In this document: piece after piece, positions 1-4,614 of the stretch
Layout: each line of letters begins with the position of its first letter
How positions within the stretch are numbered: the first letter of the stretch is position 1
Position numbers and translations under genes: made by a program
Assembly (NCBI GenBank): GCA_040755035.1
Contig: JBFMBU010000283.1
Coordinates: forward strand, 1-25,398
Direction of reading: 5' to 3'
From: RBG-13-43-22 sp040755035
GTDB lineage: Bacteria > Desulfobacterota > RBG-13-43-22
DNA: 25,398 nucleotides
The notes under the pieces: generated by a model
What the model was told of the DNA's origin: nothing
The model's database searches: none
What the model saw: the letters and a program-made list of their open reading frames with translations, nothing else

Positions 1-42
1 AGAAGATCAACGCCTCGATCAACTCTTTTTGTTCGAGGAGGA

Positions 43-115
43 ACCACCCTCTGGTGGTCAATAAATAATCCGCTTTGAGCGGTTCACATTTTCAAGCCTC
101 CGGCTTTGCCGGAGG
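43..115. repeat. Three consecutive small hairpins
   Basis: Three perfect inverted repeats follow one another: ACCACC/GGTGGT (43-48 with 53-58, loop 4), CCGC/GCGG (70-73 with 79-82, loop 5) and CCTCCGGC/GCCGGAGG (97-104 with 108-115, loop 3). The third is strong enough to form a stable RNA stem but has no T tract after it on either strand, so it is not a classical intrinsic terminator. It may still protect or end the transcript arriving from the minus-strand module at 292-1491. Confidence 0.5.
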
Positions 116-120
116 TCCGG

Positions 121-205
121 TGACTTACCCCACAAAGAAACCCTCAATCAAAAGGCCCTGTCTTCCGCCCAACACAAAAACTCCCCCATCTCCTAATATT
201 ATTTC
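121..205 (-). repeat. Dispersed island repeat, copy A (truncated)
   Basis: This stretch matches the middle and right part of copies B (1538-1650) and C (2467-2607). Shared blocks include CACAAAGAAACCCTCAATCA here against CATAAAGAAACTCTCAATCA in C, followed by TCTCCTAATATT against TCTCCTGATATT. It lacks the part that in B and C begins with GGGTCGCATCTTAAAT. Read on the minus strand it contains an open stretch ending LLIEGFFVG-stop, similar to LLIESFFMG in copy C, so the family may descend from the 3' end of a gene. It lies downstream of the 292-669 ORF. Confidence 0.65.
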
Positions 206-291
206 ATGGGACCTTGATAATTTATTTCTGTACAACCTTTCCTTCAGGTTGATTCAGACCCGGGATTAATGTGGACAGCATTTAGTTTGAC

Positions 292-669
292 TCAGATTAA
301 AACTTTTTTCTCCAAGATAGCCCGTCCCGCTTCCGTTGTCTTGTGTCGCTGCAATCGGCTTCTCGGTTTATCGGGGATGGTGGACTCCAACCAGCCTTTC
401 CCCAACAATGGTCGCAAGTAGTTGTCCGTGAAAGTCTCTCTATGCCTTAGATTCAACAGTTCTCGAATCTCGCTTGCTTTTCGGGGTGTCTGACAAAAAC
501 GCAGAACTTGTTCGACGACTTGTCCGGCGACTTGTCCGGTGACTTGTCCGGTAACTTGTCCGGTAACTTGTGCGCTTCTCTGATCCCGACTTGGTTCTGT
601 CTGGTCCCTTACCAATGCGGCATCTCCTCCGGCGACCATCTGCGCTTTGAGAAAACTCAGGGACATCAT
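292..669 (-). CDS. Winged-helix tail of an AlbA_2/Fic-type regulator (probable remnant)
   Basis: This is a 125-aa ORF. Residues about 33-50 are a GQVTGQVTGQV repeat, and residues about 52-120 form a winged-helix-like domain with the motifs LRHRETFTDNYLRPLL and IPDKPRSRLQ. That combination is characteristic of the C-terminus of much longer ATP-binding transcriptional regulators (COG2865, with an AlbA_2 domain) and of some Fic-family proteins. The N-terminal enzymatic part is missing, so I read it as a truncated relic that may still be translated as a small DNA-binding protein. Its ATG lies 16 nt after the PIN toxin stop and could be translated from the same transcript. The first 30 residues match nothing I recognise. 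Confidence 0.55.
   Translation of the reverse strand: MMSLSFLKAQMVAGGDAALVRDQTEPSRDQRSAQVTGQVTGQVTGQVAGQVVEQVLRFCQTPRKASEIRELLNLRHRETFTDNYLRPLLGKGWLESTIPDKPRSRLQRHKTTEAGRAILEKKVLI
506..577. repeat. 12-bp tandem repeat, six units
   Basis: Six head-to-tail 12-bp units start at 506, 518, 530, 542, 554 and 566. The central four read ACTTGTCCGGYR and the outer two are diverged. On the minus strand each unit encodes G-Q-V-(T/A/V) inside the 125-aa ORF. Because 12 is a multiple of 3, copy-number change would alter linker length without a frameshift. Confidence 0.85.
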
Positions 670-685
670 TCTAATTAAACTAACC

Positions 686-1210
686 CTATCTAACTCCTCG
701 TACTTTCCTTACCTCATACCTCGCCTGCTTTTCCTTCAGGAGAAAACCACTTTCCCCCTTTTCCCCGGCTAAATTTAAGGATTCTTCATACACTGATTTT
801 GAAACTCTGAAACCCTCTTTGAGCAGGTCATCCAAATAGGGTTTGAGTCCCTCTATTAATCCCGCCTTTTTTGCTTCCAGAAGAACACCGATCACACCTG
901 TAATTTTTATTCCAAGTTTGTGGGCAATTTTTCTGGCTGCTAAATCATCTAAAATAAGTAGATCGGCATTAAGTTCGATACTCAGGGTAATGGCTTCACT
1001 TTCTCCGTGGCCCAAATTCTTTTCTAAAATTCTATAGGCCGCCGGCTGGGTAATCTCGACAATGTTAAACCGATCAGGGATTGGTTTTGACTTGAACACT
1101 TCTTTTTTAACCGCCTTGGGAATCGTAATTATTGAATAGAGTTTTTGAAGGAGATCGAGCGATCCCAGTTTGTCCAGAATAATTAAACAACTGGAATTTG
1201 AGATAATCAT
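686..1210 (-). CDS. DUF3368 PIN-domain toxin
   Basis: This 174-aa protein is a PIN-fold ribonuclease of the DUF3368 family, expected to be the toxin of a type II toxin-antitoxin pair that cleaves RNA when released. The N-terminus MIISNSSCLIILDKLGSLDLL is the PIN strand/helix signature. N5 stands where the first metal-binding Asp usually is, a substitution I recall in many DUF3368 proteins. The other acidic positions are present: E70/E72 in GHGESEA and D88-D89 in LLILDD. Its ATG overlaps the UPF0175 antitoxin stop as ATGA (1207-1210), indicating translational coupling. The last 25 residues, after NLAGEKGE, look like a low-conservation tail. Toxin activity is inferred from family and pairing. 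Confidence 0.85.
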   Translation of the reverse strand: MIISNSSCLIILDKLGSLDLLQKLYSIITIPKAVKKEVFKSKPIPDRFNIVEITQPAAYRILEKNLGHGESEAITLSIELNADLLILDDLAARKIAHKLGIKITGVIGVLLEAKKAGLIEGLKPYLDDLLKEGFRVSKSVYEESLNLAGEKGESGFLLKEKQARYEVRKVRGVR

Positions 1211-1491
1211 TTTTTCCCCTTCTTCGCTGCCCGATGGGCCTCTTTAAAGTCTTCGGAGATTTCATCTTTGTCCAGATCAATAAAGGGAATTCCCATTCCA
1301 GAGGCGAAGCGGACGAATTCAAACCTTTCCATATTGAGATATTGGGCGGCCTTTCCGCTGGATAGCTCCCCCAACCGGTAAAGTTCGAGTAACAAAAATT
1401 CAAGGACTTTTATTGGAACATCCCCTTTTTTTTTGGCTACAATAGGCAAAATTTCAGAAGGGATAGTTATGGTAATTTTTTCTTGTTCCAT
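1207..1491 (-). CDS. UPF0175 family antitoxin
   Basis: This 94-aa protein is the likely antitoxin for the PIN protein encoded directly downstream. The N-terminus (ITITIPSEI) resembles the strand of a ribbon-helix-helix dimer. Residues about 35-70 (LYRLGELSSGKAAQYLNMERFEFVRFASGMGIPF) carry the UPF0175 signature, a helix-turn-helix-like core followed by a GIP motif. The C-terminus is acidic and then lysine-rich, plausible as the toxin-wrapping segment. The ATG at 1489-1491 is supported by GGAGG at 1498-1502, 6-7 nt upstream. It probably autoregulates the pair by binding its own promoter, as other type II antitoxins do. Copy B of the island repeat ends about 47 nt upstream. Confidence 0.85.
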   Translation of the reverse strand: MEQEKITITIPSEILPIVAKKKGDVPIKVLEFLLLELYRLGELSSGKAAQYLNMERFEFVRFASGMGIPFIDLDKDEISEDFKEAHRAAKKGKK

Positions 1492-1537
1492 CGTAGGCCT
1501 CCAGTAAAATTGAAATAATTGTTACATATGGATCATA

Positions 1538-1650
1538 GGGTCGCATCTTAAATATACACAAAATTCTAGATTCCTTGTTGCCCTGGACCCTGCTGTTTGT
1601 GTTGCCCTACAAAGAACCCCTCTATTAAAAATCCATGTCATCCGCCCCTA
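1538..1650 (-). repeat. Dispersed island repeat, copy B
   Basis: It begins GGGTCGCATCTTAAATATAC and parallels copy C (2467-2607) with point differences for its first 45-50 nt. It then shares the CAAAGAACCCCTCTATTAAAA and TCATCCGCCCC blocks with copy A. It fills the gap between the Panacea gene stop and the UPF0175 antitoxin leader, overlapping the stop codon at 1648-1650. It is in the same orientation as copies A and C. Confidence 0.7.
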
Positions 1651-2475
1651 TATCTCACTTAATCCCTTTGCTTCGGAATAAGGGATGGCTGACCCGACCG
1701 TTTTATCCTTCCAAATCTTTTCTCGATGGGCGGCTTCATAAACCTGTCGATCTTCTGGAAAGGCTTTGACGATCTTCCGGATGATCTGCAATTCCTCCCT
1801 TGTTAGCGGTTCGGCCTCGATTCCGTCCGCTTTTCTAATTTCCTCCACCATGTCCCGGTAGTTGTTAAGCTGCGGTCCCAAAGGCAGGGCGGCATACCCG
1901 GCCCCGGTCATACTGGCTCCCAGGTCTCGGAAGGCCAGCATATCCGCATACCAGAGATACTTGGCCGAATAAAGCATCTTGTCTGTCTTCCGGAAAAGCG
2001 CCCTGCCCAATTTTTTCTCAAAGGTTGTTAGAACCAATTTGATCCGAGTTATAGAAAAGGGCCGGTTTCCTGAAAAGTCGTCTTTGATTCGGTTTCCGGT
2101 CAGGTGAAGACGAAGGGCATGATCCAAGGACTTGCTTTGGATCAGCCCGGTTTCCAAGCGCTTGATGCTGGCCACGCCGATTTTTAAACGGTCCGCCAGT
2201 TCCTTTTGGGTTAACCCCCTTTTTTTGCGTAACGATTTAATCTCCTCCCCGGTAAGGAGTCCGGTCCGCTTACGGAAGGTCTCGGCCAATTCCTGTTGAA
2301 TAGCCCCGGTGGAATTAACCGTTCCTGTTTCCAAACCGCATTCCGGGCAGATATAGGCCTCAACCTGGCAGGGAATTTCCAGGCCTCGAAAGCTGACGGT
2401 TTTATTAATTTTGCGGAGTTTCATTTTGTCATGCCCGCGGGGGCAATTCAATAATTGGAGTATGTGGGGTCGCAT
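1648..2475 (-). CDS. MqsA-like zinc finger + XRE + Panacea (SocA-like, DUF4065) antitoxin
   Basis: The protein has 275 aa from the ATG at 2473-2475. It begins with a zinc-finger-like pair, CPRGH at about residue 11 and CPECG at about 43, like the YgiT/MqsA N-terminus. An XRE helix-turn-helix follows at about 78-112 (TGEEIKSLRKKRGLTQKELADRL). From about 125 to 270 comes a Panacea/SocA-like domain with the hallmark KMLYSAKYLWYADMLAFRDLG and TGAGYAALPLGPQLNNY. Panacea domains are established hyperpromiscuous antitoxin modules that neutralise varied toxins. No free toxin gene adjoins it: both neighbours are complete pairs. An in-frame TTG at 2488-2490 is an alternative start; the ATG at 2422-2424 would lose the first zinc ligands. 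No good ribosome-binding site is visible, and the start lies inside repeat copy C. Confidence 0.8.
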   Translation of the reverse strand: MRPHILQLLNCPRGHDKMKLRKINKTVSFRGLEIPCQVEAYICPECGLETGTVNSTGAIQQELAETFRKRTGLLTGEEIKSLRKKRGLTQKELADRLKIGVASIKRLETGLIQSKSLDHALRLHLTGNRIKDDFSGNRPFSITRIKLVLTTFEKKLGRALFRKTDKMLYSAKYLWYADMLAFRDLGASMTGAGYAALPLGPQLNNYRDMVEEIRKADGIEAEPLTREELQIIRKIVKAFPEDRQVYEAAHREKIWKDKTVGSAIPYSEAKGLSEI

Positions 2476-2607
2476 CTTAAATGTACACAAAATTCCAGAT
2501 TTCTTGCTCCCTCAGTCCCTGCTGACTAAGTTGACCCATAAAGAAACTCTCAATCAAAAGGTTCTGTGTTTCCCTCCAAGAAGACTCCCCTTCTCCTGAT
2601 ATTTTTG
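2467..2607 (-). repeat. Dispersed island repeat, copy C (longest)
   Basis: It runs from GGGTCGCATCTTAAATGTAC to TCTCCTGATATTTTTG and contains all blocks seen in copies A and B. On the minus strand it keeps an open frame of about 40 codons ending LLIESFFMGQL...NFVYI-stop, and the next ATG, at 2475, starts the Panacea protein. It separates the MazF stop (2624) from that gene. Confidence 0.7.
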
Positions 2608-2623
2608 AAGGGTGAGGAAGTGT

Positions 2624-2977
2624 TCAATTTAATCCAAAAGTCGTCTTCAATGCCCCATCCACTTTTTCCATTGAAGAGAGCATCCCAATCGTTTTATCTA
2701 TTTCAATAAATCGTATTGTGGCCAGGTTGTCTGTCATGATTACGGAATCTGTTAAAATACCGGAAGCCTTTCCATCACCGGACTCTTTGTTTATCCTAAT
2801 ACGACTCGGATGCCCATCTCTGGAAAGGTTGCTGGTAATCATCGCTATGATGATCTGTTCCAATCCCGTATTCAATTCATCGGCTTGAACTATAAGGGCA
2901 GGACGTCTTTTGGCAGTAACGAGGTCGGAATTGGGAAATAGGGTTAAGACGACCATACCTTTCTTATAACTTGTCAT
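2624..2977 (-). CDS. MazF/PemK family toxin
   Basis: This is a 117-aa protein of the MazF/PemK/CcdB-fold endoribonuclease family. The core is KKGMVVLTLFPNSDLVTAKRRPALIV: the strand with G-x-V-V and P-N-S-D, then the K-R-R-P-A-L-I-V motif typical of MazF. A further conserved strand is IIIAMITSN. I place the start at the ATG 2975-2977 (MTSYKKG) because it overlaps the antitoxin stop by 14 nt, a usual coupled arrangement. A longer in-frame version from 3019 would overlap more and adds residues unlike the family. It is expected to be an mRNA interferase held in check by the protein encoded just upstream; the target sequence cannot be read from the gene. Confidence 0.85.
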   Translation of the reverse strand: MTSYKKGMVVLTLFPNSDLVTAKRRPALIVQADELNTGLEQIIIAMITSNLSRDGHPSRIRINKESGDGKASGILTDSVIMTDNLATIRFIEIDKTIGMLSSMEKVDGALKTTFGLN

Positions 2978-3197
2978 AAAGCTCCATCCCTTCCGCATTC
3001 CAATCGTCTTCAAAGGCAAGCAGTCTGTTCCTGAGGTTCCGGGCCTCTTCTTGATTGATCCCTCTTGCCGGGAGGTCTATGTTTCCCGGGTCTTCGGGAT
3101 TAATGAAGGTTATAATAACATCACTCTCGGAAATACTCGGCTTTTCAAAAAGCTCCACCGTTCCATTCTTGTAACGGCCTCTGACCATCTTGAGCAT
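2964..3197 (-). CDS. Short antitoxin partner of MazF
   Basis: The protein is 77 aa from the ATG at 3195-3197. The start MLKMVRGRYKNGTVELFEKP and the following SDVIITFI resemble small beta-barrel antitoxin-family proteins of the AF2212-like type (V-x-G-x-Y-x-N-G-x-[VI]-E-L). The C-terminal half is acidic and helical (EEARNLRNRLLAFEDDW), as expected for a segment that binds the toxin. The stop overlaps the MazF ATG, so the pair is coupled. An earlier ATG at 3201-3203 leaves only one base after the Shine-Dalgarno sequence and is less likely. Pairing is clear; the exact antitoxin family is my best guess. Confidence 0.75.
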   Translation of the reverse strand: MLKMVRGRYKNGTVELFEKPSISESDVIITFINPEDPGNIDLPARGINQEEARNLRNRLLAFEDDWNAEGMELYDKL

Positions 3198-3204
3198 TTT
3201 CATA

Positions 3205-3210
3205 CCTCCT
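3205..3210 (-). promoter_or_regulatory. Ribosome-binding site deciding the MazF-antitoxin start
   Basis: AGGAGG on the minus strand. It is 7 nt from the ATG at 3197 but only 1 nt from the ATG at 3203, which favours the shorter 77-aa product. Confidence 0.65.
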
Positions 3211-3318
3211 TAATAAAAGGTTAGAAGACCACGCCTCTATCCAATTTTGCGTTGTTGCGGTTTTTTCTATAACCATTCTAACTGATTAACAAATAGGCAC
3301 CCCCCAGAATTACCATCC

Positions 3319-3468
3319 TTAACCCAACTTCCATTGTATCACAAACAAGCTTTCCGAGGTTACCTTTTGTACTCGCTTTCCTTCAATATCCGCAATCAAC
3401 TGCTCCCTACGCCGGTCGATCTCATCCTGGGCATCGAAGAGGGCGCGCCGTTTGCCGTTGCGGAGGAC
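3319..3468 (-). pseudogene. C-terminal remnant of a large DEAD/DEAH (SNF2-type) helicase
   Basis: The minus strand has an open stretch of about 49 codons ending in TAA at 3319-3321, preceded by an in-frame stop at 3469-3471. It reads KRRALFDAQDEIDRRREQLI, ADIEGK and later SLFVIQWKLG-stop. That pattern (R-R-x-L-F-D-x-x-D-E-I, then E-x-L-F-x-I-x-W at the very end) is the C-terminus I associate with about 1000-aa SNF2-like helicases found in restriction and defence loci. The upstream body is absent, so this is a relic left by a deletion. It has no start codon and is probably not expressed. Confidence 0.5.
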
Positions 3469-3559
3469 TCAACCGCCATTTTGCTGAAAAGGCGAAAAAT
3501 ATTTTTTTGCCGCAACATTTGGGTCCATTGCAATTTACAGCTTTTTATTACCAAATTCA

Positions 3560-3760
3560 TTACCTATTTAAATGAGTATTACCTAATTGCCACTTGCTGG
3601 TTTTGCGCCACTGGGCATTCTGCCCCCGTCCCAGGCACTTGACCTGATTTTGTGCCCGTAAGTTCTTCAATACACACCTGATCATATCCAGGCGTACATT
3701 TGGGCACGCGTTCTGAATCTCGGCATTTTGAGGAAGTGGGGTTTTATTGGAGTGCTTCAT
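3560..3760 (-). CDS. Small winged-helix-like ORF (uncertain)
   Basis: This possible protein of 66 aa starts at the ATG 3758-3760, or of 76 aa from a TTG at 3790. The middle (NAEIQNACPNVRLDMIRCVLKNLRAQNQVKCLGRGQNAQWRK) reads like a winged helix: E-I-x-x-x-x-P-x-V, then M-I-R-x-V-L-x-x-L and a G-R-G wing. Neither start has a convincing ribosome-binding site. It may be an intact small DNA-binding protein or the tail of a lost gene. The surrounding 3211-3845 region otherwise holds only the helicase relic and AT-rich sequence. Confidence 0.35.
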   Translation of the reverse strand: MKHSNKTPLPQNAEIQNACPNVRLDMIRCVLKNLRAQNQVKCLGRGQNAQWRKTSKWQLGNTHLNR

Positions 3761-3845
3761 GGACCAGGCTCTCGGTTGAGGGTTTGTCAACTTTGTTAAG
3801 GAATCTGGAATGAAGGGATAACTTCTTTTTTCCTGATATTTGGTT

Positions 3846-4154
3846 TTATCTCTTTTTCGCCTTGGATTTCTTAACCTGCTTCAGTTCATCGGGATCGAAA
3901 ACGATATTCCTTCCAACTTTTTCATACGGAATGAGACCGGATTGCACCCATCGCCTCAGGGTTATTTCGGCCACTTCCAGATATTCGGCGGCTTCCCTGA
4001 GTAAAAAGGGAGATTCCCGTATCTCGCCGAAAACTTCTTCATGGGAATAGGAATCTTTCTCAAAACCCTTCCTGGCAATAACGGTAAAGAGTTTTTCTCT
4101 CTCCTTGACCTGCATATCTAAAATCTCTTTATACACTTTTTCGGCGGTGATCAA
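3846..4154 (-). CDS. Excisionase-like HTH antitoxin of the RelE/ParE pair
   Basis: This 102-aa protein has residues about 50-95 (FLLREAAEYLEVAEITLRRWVQSGLIPYEKVGRNIVFDPDEL) forming a MerR/excisionase-type (HTH_17) DNA-binding domain: L-x-x-x-E-A-A-x-x-L, T-L-R-R-W, G-L-I-P-Y and the F-D-P-D-E-L wing. The first 45 residues are charged and helical and are the likely toxin-binding part. It starts with TTG at 4152-4154, directly after the toxin stop, supported by AGGAGG at 4163-4168. Toxin-first order is like higBA. The HTH probably represses the promoter at 4450-4477. Lysine-rich C-terminus (KKSKAKKR). Confidence 0.75.
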   Translation of the reverse strand: MITAEKVYKEILDMQVKEREKLFTVIARKGFEKDSYSHEEVFGEIRESPFLLREAAEYLEVAEITLRRWVQSGLIPYEKVGRNIVFDPDELKQVKKSKAKKR

Positions 4155-4439
4155 TTAACCCACCTCCTTTATATACTTTTTTAATTCCCTATAAAAATTT
4201 TCATGCGAGCCGATAGTAAAAAAAACCATACCCTCGGTTCGAATAACATAAGACAAAAGGAAATTTTGACTCTGATAAGAAAATTTATGAATCCTGAAAC
4301 CGGTCAAATCACCCTTCTTGGTCTCTCCGGCAAGCGGATTTTGAATAACGGCTTCGACCTCGTCTTCGATCGCCAATTGAAAAGATCTGGCCTGTTTTTT
4401 TACAAATTTTTTAAATGGCGGCTTGTACGAAATCAACAT
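4155..4439 (-). CDS. RelE/ParE superfamily toxin
   Basis: This 94-aa protein has the small alpha/beta RelE/ParE fold, including FKKFVKKQARSF near the N-terminus, a central N-P-L-A-G-E-x-K-K-G-D-L-T-G-F-R-I-H-K segment, and YVIRTEGMVFFTIGSHENFYRELKKY at the end. The G-x-R-x-x-K/R strand and the final G-x-H-x-x-x-Y helix are the usual landmarks. It is expected to inhibit translation (ribosome-dependent mRNA cleavage) or gyrase; the sequence does not decide which. The antitoxin begins one base after its stop. The ATG at 4437-4439 lies only 11 bases from the -10 element, so its mRNA may be leaderless. Confidence 0.8.
   Translation of the reverse strand: MLISYKPPFKKFVKKQARSFQLAIEDEVEAVIQNPLAGETKKGDLTGFRIHKFSYQSQNFLLSYVIRTEGMVFFTIGSHENFYRELKKYIKEVG
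4163..4168 (-). promoter_or_regulatory. Ribosome-binding site supporting a TTG start
   Basis: AGGAGG on the minus strand, inside the last codons of the RelE-like toxin, 8 nt before the TTG at 4152-4154. It is the reason for choosing the TTG rather than an internal ATG for the antitoxin. Confidence 0.7.
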
Positions 4440-4501
4440 GATAAATACTATGATAACTTAATTGATCTTTTTGTCAATCTTTTTTTAAAAAAACAGGCCA
4501 G
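4387..4501. repeat. Perfect 16-bp inverted repeat around the RelE promoter and start
   Basis: CTGGCCTGTTTTTTTA at 4387-4402 is the exact reverse complement of TAAAAAAACAGGCCAG at 4486-4501. The left arm lies in the toxin coding region (codons for KKQAR), the right arm just upstream of the -35 box, and the axis of symmetry (about 4444) falls at the expected transcription start. The arms are 83 bases apart. Confidence 0.8.
4450..4477 (-). promoter_or_regulatory. Sigma70-type promoter of the RelE-antitoxin pair
   Basis: On the minus strand, TTGACA (4472-4477), a 16-nt spacer and TATCAT (4450-4455). Transcription would start near 4443, about 4 nt before the toxin ATG. Confidence 0.6.
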
Positions 4502-4614
4502 GTCATTGTGAGAAGCGATCATTTCTCTGAGTTTAACGACCACCTTTCCCTCAAAGGGTGCAGGGGATGACAGGTTTTGCCCGCCATTATCTGGGGTTAC
4601 CCCCCAAGCCGATA

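Larger units (their letters stand above)
1..291. other. Left-edge intergenic region, possible gene start leaving the window
   Basis: I see no confident complete gene here. On the minus strand, positions 61 down to 1 are open from a TTG codon at 59-61 and read as a short helical peptide (core LEQKELIEALIF). That could be the first 20 residues of a gene leaving the window, but no clear ribosome-binding site precedes the TTG and the product cannot be named from so few residues. The remainder holds three small hairpins (43-115) and a copy of a dispersed repeat (121-205). Confidence 0.3.

Noticed and set aside
121..2607. Integron cassette array with attC sites, suggested by same-orientation repeats between toxin-antitoxin modules
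   Set aside because: I see no paired inverse core and core sites in the repeats and no integrase in the window; a non-integron repeat is the simpler reading.
3334..3642. A 102-codon plus-strand open frame
   Set aside because: It overlaps the helicase remnant read on the minus strand and has no ribosome-binding site or familiar motif.
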